Shown: positions 56,170 through 64,000 of the stretch, one piece after another
Position numbering within the stretch: position 1 is the stretch's first letter
How the letters are laid out: each line of letters starts with the position of its first letter
Position numbers and translations under genes: made by a program
Source of the DNA: an uncultured Ellagibacter sp.
GTDB taxonomy: Bacteria; Actinomycetota; Coriobacteriia; Coriobacteriales; Eggerthellaceae
Assembly: GCA_934663775.1 (NCBI GenBank)
Contig: CAKUKU010000001.1
Coordinates: 62,001-126,000 of the forward strand
Length of the DNA: 64,000 nt
Direction: 5' to 3'
The notes under the pieces: model-generated
What the model was told of the DNA's origin: nothing
Database searches by the model: none
Seen by the model: only the letters and a program-made list of their open reading frames with translations

Positions 56170-56322
56170 ACGGACCGTCTGCGGGCGGCCTCGGGGGCGA
56201 CAGGCGGAGGGGCGGCAGCCTCGGGGGCGGCCTCGAGCGCGGCGGCCTCGGGGGCGACAGGCGGAGGGCAACCCCCAGGGGCGGCAAACCCGCGGGCGGC
56301 CTCGGGGGCGAAAGCCGAAGGG
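56170..56322. repeat. GC-rich repeats of GCGGCCTCGGGGGCGA
   Basis: Five or so copies of a 13-16-base unit (GCGGCCTCGGGGGCGAC and variants with CAGGCGGAGGG) in the gap between the HAD gene and the polyphosphate phosphotransferase stop at 56324. No gene is evident. Likely slippage-prone intergenic sequence. Confidence 0.6.
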
Positions 56323-56323
56323 G

Positions 56324-57970
56324 CTAGTCGGAGAGTCCCGCATCCTCGAGCGCGGCGACGATCGTGCGCAGGGCCTTTACGCGCGCGTAACGCTTGTCGT
56401 CGGACTCGAGGATGATCCAGGGCGCGAACGAGGTCGACGTCAAGCGGAACATGTCCTCGATAGCTTCCTTGTACTGGGGATACTTCTCGCGGTTGCGCCA
56501 GTCGTCGTCGGTGATCTTCCACTGCTTGGCGGGGTTGGACTGTCGCTCCTCGAAACGACGCAGCTGCTCGTCGGGACTGACCTCCACCCAGAACTTCAGG
56601 AGGATGGCACCCCAATCCACCAGGTCTTTCTCGAAAGCGTTGATCTCGTCGTACGCCTGGGTGAGGCGCTCGGGCGAGGCGTAGCCCTCCACCCGCTCCA
56701 CGAGCACACGGCCATACCAGCTGCGATCGTAGATACCCACATGGCCCGCCTTCGGCAGGCGCGTCCAGTAGCGCCACAAGTGCGGGTGCGCGAGCTCGGG
56801 CGCCGTGGGGGCGGGGCTTGGGAAGATCGTGTAGGCGCGGGCGTCGAGCGATTGTGCCACGCGCTTGATGTTACCGCCCTTGCCCGCGGCGTCCCAGCCC
56901 TCGTACATCACCATGAGTGGGATGCGGGCCTGATACATGTTGTTCTCAAGTCGAAACAGTCGCTTTTGCAAGCTCTTGAGCTCGTCTTTGTATTCCTCGG
57001 GCGAGAGCGAGTGGTCGATGCCCGCAAGCGTCGGTGCGTCATCGATAAGGTGGAAGCGGGAAGTCGCGGGGGCGACGAAATGCGGAGACTGTTTTGCGGA
57101 GCTTGGCGAGTCTGCGGCGGCCGTCGAGCTCACGGAGCACGCAGCGTTCGCGGCCTCCTTGCGCGCGAGCGCGGACTCGAGCGCGCGCACAAGCGTCTGC
57201 GCGATGACGATGTTCGCACGGCGCTTGTCTTCCCCGTTCACAAGCGTCCAAGGGGCGAACGCGAAGTTGCTGCCCTCGAGCATGAGGTCGTAGATGCTAT
57301 AGGCGTACTCGTAGTTCCCAATGCGCTCGAGACGCTTCTTGTCGACGCGCCACGCCGTGGTGGGGTCGGCAGCCAGGCGCTCGAGGCGCTCCCTCTGGCC
57401 TTCGGCGGACACATGGATGAAGAACTTCACGACCTCGTAGCCGTCGTTAACAAGCCCGCGCTCGAACTCGCGTATAGACGCGAGGCACACTCCGGCCTCC
57501 TTGCGCGCCGCAAGCTGGTCACCTCGGACAGCGCCCTTCTTGCCTTCCTTGCGCTTCGGGTTAAGCCCGCCGAATGCACGGCACATCGCGCGCTCAGCGG
57601 CGACGGAATACCAGCCGCGATCGTAGAAGGTGATCGCCCCGCGCGGCCCGAGCGCCTGCCAGAACTGCTGCATGAAAGGCCAGTACCCGGTGACATTATG
57701 CCCGGCATCCGAGAACGCCTGCGCCTCGTCCACGTCGAAATCGCCCGTCACGTGAACGCTCGTCGCGCGCGCATCCAGGTTGAACATAAGGTCGGAGATG
57801 CGGCTTCCCTTGCCCGCGCCGTTCCATCCCTCGAAGAGCACCACAAGCCCGACGCCCTGAAGGCGTGCCTGCTGCTGCAACGTCACGAGCTGCTCGATGA
57901 GCGCGTCGTGGGTTTCCTTGTACGTGCCCTTATCGATATCTGGTTGATTCAGATTGACCTGGTCGAGCAT
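56324..57970 (-). CDS. pap: Polyphosphate:AMP phosphotransferase (tandem PPK2)
   Basis: 548 residues from the ATG at 57968-57970. Two PPK2 domains in tandem: Walker A FEGWNGAGKGS at 46-56 and YEGWDAAGKGG at 356-366; lid and catalytic motifs YDRGWY (116-121) and YDRSWY (414-419). A Ser/Ala-rich linker (~275-300) joins them. This two-domain class II layout is that of PAP, which makes ADP from AMP using polyphosphate; in such enzymes mainly the C-terminal domain is active. Follows yigZ-like by 13 bp. Confidence 0.93.
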   Translation of the reverse strand: MLDQVNLNQPDIDKGTYKETHDALIEQLVTLQQQARLQGVGLVVLFEGWNGAGKGSRISDLMFNLDARATSVHVTGDFDVDEAQAFSDAGHNVTGYWPFMQQFWQALGPRGAITFYDRGWYSVAAERAMCRAFGGLNPKRKEGKKGAVRGDQLAARKEAGVCLASIREFERGLVNDGYEVVKFFIHVSAEGQRERLERLAADPTTAWRVDKKRLERIGNYEYAYSIYDLMLEGSNFAFAPWTLVNGEDKRRANIVIAQTLVRALESALARKEAANAACSVSSTAAADSPSSAKQSPHFVAPATSRFHLIDDAPTLAGIDHSLSPEEYKDELKSLQKRLFRLENNMYQARIPLMVMYEGWDAAGKGGNIKRVAQSLDARAYTIFPSPAPTAPELAHPHLWRYWTRLPKAGHVGIYDRSWYGRVLVERVEGYASPERLTQAYDEINAFEKDLVDWGAILLKFWVEVSPDEQLRRFEERQSNPAKQWKITDDDWRNREKYPQYKEAIEDMFRLTSTSFAPWIILESDDKRYARVKALRTIVAALEDAGLSD

Positions 57971-57983
57971 GGAAAACCTCTTT

Positions 57984-58658
57984 TCACGTAAGGTTTGGCG
58001 CAGCGTCGGGCGCCGAAGGGTCGGCTTGCCCGGAAACCGCGAAGGGCGCATCGTAGGGGTCGCTCTCGAGAATCGGGCACTGCCCGCGCACGAGCTCCGT
58101 GAGGGCTTCTTTGAAAGGCTCCTGCGTGCCGTCGAGCATGCGGAACGTGAGGGCGACCTGCGCCGCGAAATCGGCGTCGAGGGTCTGGGCGCCATGTTGG
58201 CCGGCAAGACGTTGTGCCTGCTCGTAAAGAGAATACGGGACCTCGATCAGCACGTCGATGCACCGCGAAACGCGCACGATATCCGCTGCGGCGATGCCGG
58301 CTTGCGTCGCCTGCGTATAGGCGCGCACGAGCCCGCCCGTGCCGAGCAAGATCCCGCCGAAATACCGCGTGACCACCACGGCGACGTCAGTCAGGTCCGC
58401 ATGCTGGATAGCCTCGAGCGTCGGCATGCCCGCCGTTTTCTGGGGCTCGCCGTCGTCGGAGTAGCGCACGCGGCCGTTCTCGCGCAACACATAGGCGTAC
58501 ACGTTGTGGCGCGCCATGCGGTGCTCGGTGCGGATCTCGTCGAGGAAAGCGAGCGCCTCTTCCTCGGTTTCGACATGCTGGACGGTGGCGATGAAGCGAC
58601 TCTTCTTCTCGACGATCTCGGCGCGCGCACGACCCTGGGTTGTGCAATACGAGGCCAT
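57984..58658 (-). CDS. YigZ/IMPACT-family protein
   Basis: 224 residues from the ATG at 58656-58658 (SD GAAAGGAGCC). N-terminal UPF0029 domain: KSRFIATVQHVETEEEALAFLDEIR, RMARHNVYAYVL, YSDDGEPQKTAGMPTL and VVVTRYFGGILLGTGGLVRAYTQA; a C-terminal ferredoxin-like DUF1949 domain follows. The E. coli homologue is YigZ; function is not settled. In operon with the polyphosphate phosphotransferase. Confidence 0.93.
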   Translation of the reverse strand: MASYCTTQGRARAEIVEKKSRFIATVQHVETEEEALAFLDEIRTEHRMARHNVYAYVLRENGRVRYSDDGEPQKTAGMPTLEAIQHADLTDVAVVVTRYFGGILLGTGGLVRAYTQATQAGIAAADIVRVSRCIDVLIEVPYSLYEQAQRLAGQHGAQTLDADFAAQVALTFRMLDGTQEPFKEALTELVRGQCPILESDPYDAPFAVSGQADPSAPDAAPNLT

Positions 58659-58778
58659 GCGGCTCCTTTCGTCTTCGGGAAAACTCAGCTTTGCCCCATC
58701 ATAGCTCATGCGCGCAAACAGGCGGGCGCGGGGAGCAGACGATGCTAAACTGTCACCCATCAAGAGAAAGGGCGGAAC

Positions 58779-59339
58779 ATGGCCGAGAAATCGACAATCG
58801 ATCAGATTCTGGAACACAATGCGCGCTTCGTGGAAGAACGCGAATACGAGCAGTTCAAGACGGACAAATACCCCGACAAGAAGCTCGCCGTCGTCTCGTG
58901 CATGGACACGCGCCTGACCGCGCTGCTCATGGCGGCGCTCGGGCTTAAGAACGGCGATGCGAAGATCATCAAGGTTGCAGGCGCCGAGGTTTCCCACCCC
59001 TTCGGCAGCGTTATGAGATCGCTGCTCATCGCCGTGTGCGAGCTTGGCGTCGAGGACATCATGATCGTCGCGCACACGAACTGCGGCGCGCAGCACATGA
59101 GCGGCGAGGGCATGGTTTCCGACATGCTGCGCCTTGGCGTGAGCGCCGACCACATCAAGATGGCGCACCATTGCGGCATCGACTTCGACCAGTGGCTCGC
59201 GGGTTTCGGCGACACCGAGGAGGCGGTACGCAAAAGCGTCGACGTGGTGCGCAACCACCCGGTCATGCCGCCGCACGTGCGCGTCGCCGGCTTCATCATG
59301 GATTCCGAGACCGGCGAGCTCTTGCGCGTCGAGGACTAG
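58779..59339 (+). CDS. Beta-class carbonic anhydrase
   Basis: 186 residues. Zinc ligands C41 (SCMDTRL), H99 and C102 (HTNCG), and the Asp-Arg dyad D43/R45, as in beta-carbonic anhydrases of the short clostridial/mycobacterial type. Converts CO2 and bicarbonate, which the biotin-dependent carboxylases also use. SD AAAGGGCGG region precedes the ATG. Divergent from the yigZ operon. Confidence 0.93.
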   Translation: MAEKSTIDQILEHNARFVEEREYEQFKTDKYPDKKLAVVSCMDTRLTALLMAALGLKNGDAKIIKVAGAEVSHPFGSVMRSLLIAVCELGVEDIMIVAHTNCGAQHMSGEGMVSDMLRLGVSADHIKMAHHCGIDFDQWLAGFGDTEEAVRKSVDVVRNHPVMPPHVRVAGFIMDSETGELLRVED

Positions 59340-59568
59340 CATCCGCCAAGAGCGTCGGCACCTCGCAGGTAGACGGCGAGCGCAGACCGACGCCTCGCGG
59401 GCGGACGGCGAGCGCGACCATCCAGCGCCACACGGATAGTTAACACGGCCTCCGGCGCCACGCGGGCAGACAGCTAACGCGGCCTCCGGCGCGCCTTCCC
59501 CTTTGACGATCCGGGTGAGCGGGATGCTGCCCCTCGCCTCATGGGGAAGACGCACCAGGTCCGCGTAC
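59340..59568. repeat. Two families of ~30-bp degenerate tandem repeats
   Basis: In the gap between carbonic anhydrase and the converging dehydrogenase, CCTCGC(A/G)GG(T/C)(A/G)GACGGCGAGCGC occurs twice (about 59367 and 59391) and GCGCCACNCGG...TAACNCGGCCTCCG twice (about 59424-59454 and 59455-59488). No gene and no clear terminator. Confidence 0.55.
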
Positions 59569-60363
59569 CTATTTCACCTTGCGCGGGCGTTGGAGTGCTG
59601 CCGCCGTCCTTGCCACGAAACCGCGCGGAGCAAGACGCGTTGCGAACACGATCGTCTTCGCAAGCGCACCGGGCACGCAGAGGGCCTTGTTGCGGCAGAG
59701 CGCGTTGAAGCCCTCGCTCGCGACGAAGGGAGCATCGAGCGCGACGCGCGAAATCGGCGTGTGCGCAGCGTCGGCGTTTTCCCAAAACGCCGTGCGCACG
59801 GGGCCGGGGCACAGCGCGCTCACGTGCACGCCAGCGCGACGAAGCTCGACATGGATGGCCTGGGAAAACGACTGGACGAACGCCTTCGAGGCATAATAGG
59901 TCGCCATGTCGGGGCCAGGCATGAAGCCCGCCACGGACGCAACGTTTAAGATGCCGCCGCATTTGCGCTTCGCCATGTCGGGCGCAAACTCGCCTACAAG
60001 CTCGACAAGCGCGAGGTCGTTTGTCAGGATAAGTTCTCGCTGGCGGGCCATGTCGCTTTCCACGAAGCGCGCGTCGTAGCCGAAGCCCGCGTTGTTCACG
60101 AGCACATCGACGACAAGCCCCATCTCGCGCACGCGGGCGGAAACCTTCGCCGCCGCGCCCGGTACCGCGAGATCGCAGACGATGGCATGGGCCGTTATGT
60201 TGTGCTCGAATTCCAGCTGCGCCGCCGCGCCGACAAGACACTCCTCGTTGCGGCCGACGAGCACCACGTCCATCCCGCGCGCCGTGCACTGACGCGCAAG
60301 CTCGAATCCCAAACCGCCTGCGCCCCCTGTGACGAGCGCTGTTTTCCAATCCTTGGTCCCCAT
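59569..60363 (-). CDS. Short-chain dehydrogenase/reductase
   Basis: 264 residues from the ATG at 60361-60363 (SD AAAGG). Classical SDR: TALVTGGAGGLGFELAR (nucleotide-binding TGxxxGxG), VLVNNAGFG (NNAG), catalytic Ser in LNVASVAGFMPG and Y-x3-K in TYYASKAFVQSF, then CPGPVRT. Oxidises or reduces an alcohol/ketone with NAD(P); the YASKAF wording is that of the DltE/YqjQ-like branch. Substrate unknown. Confidence 0.93.
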   Translation of the reverse strand: MGTKDWKTALVTGGAGGLGFELARQCTARGMDVVLVGRNEECLVGAAAQLEFEHNITAHAIVCDLAVPGAAAKVSARVREMGLVVDVLVNNAGFGYDARFVESDMARQRELILTNDLALVELVGEFAPDMAKRKCGGILNVASVAGFMPGPDMATYYASKAFVQSFSQAIHVELRRAGVHVSALCPGPVRTAFWENADAAHTPISRVALDAPFVASEGFNALCRNKALCVPGALAKTIVFATRLAPRGFVARTAAALQRPRKVK

Positions 60364-60685
60364 AGCTCTCAACCTTTCAGTCCGTCGCGTTTGCGGCCGT
60401 CGGCAATGTAGCATCATTGTATGACGCGCGAAGCGAATGCGAGAATAGGTTTCACCCCATTCGAGGAATAAATCCTCTTGGGCAATATGGCGAGCATCGA
60501 GTGAGAGGCTGCAAGGAGCCAGTCGAACCGCTGCAGACGCCAAGCGACGCAACTCCTTAAGTTTCCTTGGATACCACGTCATCACGGTCGGGCGCCAGAA
60601 AGAAGAAGGGCCTCGCCGTCGAACGGCCTCCGAAAGAGGAGACGATTCGACGAGCGAGGCCCTTCGAGCGTAGCAAGCGAAACGG
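60364..60685. other. Gap with SDR promoter region and NCS2 terminator
   Basis: 322 bp without a gene. On the minus strand TACAAT (60416-60421) could be a -10 box of the dehydrogenase gene, but the -35 is poor. The stretch from 60605 is a terminator for the gene upstream. I see nothing else in it. Confidence 0.35.
60605..60665 (-). terminator. Terminator after the purine permease gene
   Basis: On the minus strand a long stem GAAGGGCCTCGC...GCGAGGCCCTTC, extended by CGTCGAA/TTCGACG, is followed by TTCTTTCT. It lies 20 bp past the permease stop. Confidence 0.8.
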
Positions 60686-62005
60686 CTAGCTTAAGATGAA
60701 CATGGCCAAAAATGCGATGGCGGCCACCCACATGAGGGGCTTGACCTCGCGCGCCTTGCCGGTGACCAGCATAATCACGCAGTAGGAGATGAAGCCAAAG
60801 CCGATGCCGTTGGTGATCGAGTAGGTCATCGGGATGCCCATGATGGTCGCAAACGCCGGGAATGCGAACTCAATGCGCGTCCAGTCGATGTTGATGACGT
60901 CGGAGAGCATGAGATAGCCAACGACGACGAGCGCGCCGCAGGTCGCGGAGCTCGACACCATACCGATGATGGGCGATGCAAACGCGAAGATCACGAACAG
61001 GATGCCGACCACCAGGTTCGAGAGGCCCGTGCGCGCACCGGCGGCAGCGCCCGAAGTGGACTCCACAAAGCTCGTGACCGAGCTTGCGCCCACGAAACCA
61101 CCGACGGCAGCTGCGGCGGAGTCGACCATGAGAATCGGCTGAATGTCTTTCACGTCACCGTTCTCGTCGACGAAATCAGCCTGTTCACCAACGGCGACGA
61201 CCGTGCCCATGGTGTCGAAGAAGTCGCTCATGAGCAGGGAGAACACGAACAGCAGCAGCGCGGGCTGCAGGAAGACCTGCGCGATAGCCATCGTGTCGGT
61301 GCCGGGAATCGTCTGAAATGGTGCCGCGAAGGCCGAGAAGTCGAGCCCGAAGCTCCACGACGAGGGAAGCGGGGTAACGCCCAGGGGAATGCCCGCGATG
61401 GTGGCAACAATAATGGAGATGAGCAGGCCGCCCTTCACATTGAGAACCTGGAGCACCACGGCAACCGCGATCGCGATAAGCGACACGATCGCAACCGGCG
61501 CCGACAGGTCGCCAAGCCCCAAGATGGTCGACTCGTTGGCGACGATGACGCCGCCGCCCTTAAGACCGATGAACGCGATGAACAAACCGATGCCAATGCC
61601 GATTGCATGACGCAGGCTCACGGGAATCGCGTCCATGACCGCCTTGCGCAAACCGCAGGCAACCAGGATAAGGATCACGATGCCCTCCAGAAAGACGATG
61701 GCCATCGCCACGCGCCAGTCGACGGCAGCGCCGCCAAGGCAGAGCGTGTACGCCACGATTGCGTTGATGCCCATGCCGGATGCAAGCGCGATCGGTCGGT
61801 TCGCGATAAGGCCCATCGCGATAGTCATGATCGCCGCGCCGAAGCACGTCGCCGTGAGCGCCGCATCAAACGGAACGCCAGCGACCACCAGCATATTCGG
61901 GTTCACTGCGATGATGTACGCCATCGCGAGAAACGTCGTCAAGCCGCCGATGATCTCGTTTCCGATCGTGCTCTTGCGCTCCGAAATCTTAAAAAACGAG
62001 TCCAC
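60686..62005 (-). CDS. NCS2 purine permease, AzgA/PbuG-like
   Basis: 439 residues from a GTG at 62003-62005, chosen because AAAGGGAGG lies just upstream and the family N-terminus DSFFKISERKSTIGNEIIGGLTTFLAMAYIIAVNPNML follows. About 13 membrane segments; family motifs ALASGMGINAIVAYT, SDFFDTMGTVVAVG and SSVTSFVESTSGAAAGARTGLSN match the adenine/hypoxanthine/guanine branch of nucleobase:cation symporters. No purine riboswitch is visible upstream. Confidence 0.93.
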   Translation of the reverse strand: MDSFFKISERKSTIGNEIIGGLTTFLAMAYIIAVNPNMLVVAGVPFDAALTATCFGAAIMTIAMGLIANRPIALASGMGINAIVAYTLCLGGAAVDWRVAMAIVFLEGIVILILVACGLRKAVMDAIPVSLRHAIGIGIGLFIAFIGLKGGGVIVANESTILGLGDLSAPVAIVSLIAIAVAVVLQVLNVKGGLLISIIVATIAGIPLGVTPLPSSWSFGLDFSAFAAPFQTIPGTDTMAIAQVFLQPALLLFVFSLLMSDFFDTMGTVVAVGEQADFVDENGDVKDIQPILMVDSAAAAVGGFVGASSVTSFVESTSGAAAGARTGLSNLVVGILFVIFAFASPIIGMVSSSATCGALVVVGYLMLSDVINIDWTRIEFAFPAFATIMGIPMTYSITNGIGFGFISYCVIMLVTGKAREVKPLMWVAAIAFLAMFILS

Positions 62006-62107
62006 AGTCCTCCCTTTCCCCGATGCCTCGATAAGCATGGAGCGGCCTCGAGGCGCCATACCAATGCCGTGATTTTAGCACGCTCGTGCGCGGCGGGAGG
62101 CGTCGCC

Positions 62108-63958
62108 CTATTCCTTGTCGATAACCGCGACGGTAAGCCAGGTACGCTCGTATGGTCGGTAGTATGTGCACGATTCCCGCAGCGTAAATCCCTTGCGCTT
62201 TGAAAGGTCCTCAACGTCGCGTGGCATGACGCCTCGCTGGCCCTGCCCTAAAACGACAAGCGGTCCGTGATAATCGCCGATGATCTCTTCCCAGGAGTTT
62301 TTACAGGTGAGAGTGGGCGCGTACGCTTCGTAAGCCAGGTTCCAGTTGCCCTTTTGCCAATCCATGTACGTCTGCGCGATATCGGGGTAGGCAAGCGACG
62401 TCAGGCTGATGTAGCCGATGTCGGAGGAAATCACGAGCGGGGACGCCCCGCCGTTCTCGGCCGTCACGCAATCGACCGCCTCGCGCATCTTGTCGAGCGG
62501 CACCTGGTTGTCGGGGCTGTAGTAGTCGCGAACGAGCAGCGTCATGTTGAGCGAGGACACGGCAACGAGGATGGCACACGCCGTGCCAACAAGCACACGC
62601 GAGCGGATGCGGGAAAGGAGATACACCGTCGCGAACAGAAGCGGGCCAATCGCCACGCCGAGGTAGCGGTAGTACACGATAAGCGAGTCCATCAGGATGG
62701 ATGCAGTGAACGAAATCGCGAAAACACCCAAATAGATAGCGAGCGCGCAAAGCACAGGCGCGACCGCATCGCTTGAGGCCCATCTGCCAAGGCTCTTGAG
62801 AAGCGAAGAGGCGCGGTCGTTCGCCCCCTTATCGTTTGCGGCGGGCGCAGACGCGCTCTCGGACGCGGCGGACGCAAAGGGGTCGGATGTCGTCCCAGCA
62901 GCCGCCTTCCCACCCGTAAGGGATTCAGGCGTCGCGGCCGCAAAGTTCTCACCTGCGGCAACGCGACGGCGAACCAGGCGCGACACCGCCCACGCAGCCC
63001 ATGCGGCAATCCAGACGAACGTCACCGTCACGAGAACCCGCCCCGCCTCCTGGGCGGCCGCACCATAGTTCCCTTCCAGCGCAAAATGCACGAAGCTCGT
63101 CTGGACGGGATAGGTCGCGAACTCGATGTAGGTGATGGGGAACACCATGTTCGCCCAGTACGTGTTGGACACGACGCCCATCTGGCTCGCGAGAACCAAA
63201 AGCCACGGCAGATAGCACGCCACCTGGACAGCGGCGCTCACCACGAACACCCCGAGCGCGCCCGCGCCGCGATGGCACGCCGCACGGCGGATGCAGAACA
63301 CGAGCAGAAGCAGGTTCACCATGAAGGCGGACATGGCGCCAAAGTAGTGCAAGTATGCGCTCGCCAGGCTCGACACGGCGAAGACGATCCACCACGAAAG
63401 CGGCGCGCCCGCAAAAAGCCTCTTCCCCTGCGCGCGCTTTTGGATGCCCGCGGCGACGCCCTCGCTTGCGGGTTCTCGCAGCGCGCATGCGATGCGCCAC
63501 GCGGTAAGCGCGCACAGCATGACGGTGAAGGTGGCCCACGAGTACATGCGAATCTCGGTCGCCATGATTGCTGTATAAGGGATGAACAGGACAAACAGCG
63601 TGAAAAGCACGCCTTCTTTCCACCCGAAATCGCGGCGGATATGCGTGTAGCCCAAGCTTGCGAGCGCAACCGAGCCCGCAACGGCAAACAGCCTGTACGC
63701 GAGGACGTTCTCCCCGAAGATCAGGTTGACGACATGCAGCGCCCAGTAGAAGAGCACCGGGTGGACATCGCCCGACCCGATGCGCCAAATCTCCGAGAAC
63801 GAGTGGCGCGCTATGGCGACCGAGTAGCTTTCATCGAACCAGATGTAGCCATGAAACGCCCCGATGAGCACGAATGCTGTCCCCAGCACGAGAATCGCAA
63901 GATGGAACCAGCGCGACGAAAGCGCCGTCCACGCCGCTGTTCCGCTCGCACGCTTCAT
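62108..63958 (-). CDS. GT39/ArnT-like membrane glycosyltransferase
   Basis: 616 residues, SD GGGGGGAA. A first membrane helix (~17-38) precedes the short loop motif WFDESYSVAIA, whose acidic pair D42-E43 is the catalytic hallmark of the GT-C superfamily (DPM-protein mannosyltransferase/ArnT). Ten or more further helices follow, with a long cytoplasmic or external Ala/Ser loop at ~340-395, and a soluble C-terminal domain of ~130 residues (VVISSDIGYISL..., VMPRDVEDLSKRKGF). Transfers a sugar from a polyprenyl phosphate donor, acceptor unknown. Confidence 0.88.
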   Translation of the reverse strand: MKRASGTAAWTALSSRWFHLAILVLGTAFVLIGAFHGYIWFDESYSVAIARHSFSEIWRIGSGDVHPVLFYWALHVVNLIFGENVLAYRLFAVAGSVALASLGYTHIRRDFGWKEGVLFTLFVLFIPYTAIMATEIRMYSWATFTVMLCALTAWRIACALREPASEGVAAGIQKRAQGKRLFAGAPLSWWIVFAVSSLASAYLHYFGAMSAFMVNLLLLVFCIRRAACHRGAGALGVFVVSAAVQVACYLPWLLVLASQMGVVSNTYWANMVFPITYIEFATYPVQTSFVHFALEGNYGAAAQEAGRVLVTVTFVWIAAWAAWAVSRLVRRRVAAGENFAAATPESLTGGKAAAGTTSDPFASAASESASAPAANDKGANDRASSLLKSLGRWASSDAVAPVLCALAIYLGVFAISFTASILMDSLIVYYRYLGVAIGPLLFATVYLLSRIRSRVLVGTACAILVAVSSLNMTLLVRDYYSPDNQVPLDKMREAVDCVTAENGGASPLVISSDIGYISLTSLAYPDIAQTYMDWQKGNWNLAYEAYAPTLTCKNSWEEIIGDYHGPLVVLGQGQRGVMPRDVEDLSKRKGFTLRESCTYYRPYERTWLTVAVIDKE

Positions 63959-64000
63959 GAATTCCCCCCAGATACCTAATGACTGATACTATTGCTTGCA

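Overview
The window is about 64 kb of high-GC bacterial chromosome, densely coded, with no rRNA, tRNA, insertion sequence or CRISPR array that I could find. The gene set suggests an anaerobic actinobacterium of class Coriobacteriia, probably family Eggerthellaceae: non-Tat polysulfide-reductase/catechol-dehydroxylase-type molybdoenzymes with NrfD anchors, T-box riboswitches in a high-GC genome, an ECF importer, a fused FeoA-FeoB, a biotin carboxylase/asp23/nusB/xseB/dxs operon, and an ammonium transporter with PII. The family assignment is inference; no marker here fixes the genus.

Layout. 1-6045 (minus): a redox operon with a bis-MGD catalytic subunit, a four-cluster ferredoxin, an NrfD membrane anchor, an HdrB-like CCG-domain protein and the start of a second molybdoenzyme cut by the window edge. 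6471-16148: PhnP-like hydrolase, pheST under a T-box leader, a GNAT acetyltransferase, a small inverted-repeat element, a cystine-type symporter, a phosphatase and a secreted coiled-coil/double-psi barrel protein. 16367-19505 (minus): a G3E GTPase coupled to an ArsM-ArsS fusion (arsenite methyltransferase plus radical SAM). 19650-23574: zinc macrodomain hydrolase followed by a cassette (hxlR, osmC, flavin oxidoreductase, mazEF) bracketed by a 228-bp direct repeat that carries a MITE-like palindromic element. 23575-27137 (minus): a complete ECF importer whose T-box leader has a readable UGG (Trp) specifier. 27322-35921: cell-wall deacetylase, recN, dtd, uvrB, coaE, rpsA. 36148-37905: five perfect-period 23-bp iterons in front of an AAA/DUF4143 ATPase, next to the tail of a degraded DNA methyltransferase. 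37974-40200: Fur-family regulator, PII and AmtB. 40521-44554: an SLH surface protein and a truncated hipBA. 44782-51341 (minus): one overlapping operon from a carboxyltransferase-BCCP fusion and accC through asp23, nusB, xseB to dxs. 51342-64000: a PEBP protein, FeoAB, HAD phosphatase, polyphosphate:AMP phosphotransferase, YigZ protein, beta-carbonic anhydrase, short-chain dehydrogenase, NCS2 purine permease and a GT39-like membrane glycosyltransferase.

How parts fit. The redox operon would move electrons between the quinone pool and molybdenum active sites. The two T-boxes tie pheST and an amino-acid importer to tRNA charging, and reading them side by side lets the importer substrate be proposed as tryptophan. 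The most unusual content is the ArsM-ArsS fusion with its GTPase partner, the iteron-preceded ATPase, and a family of 150-170-bp inverted-repeat elements whose ends share a GTGGTCA start.
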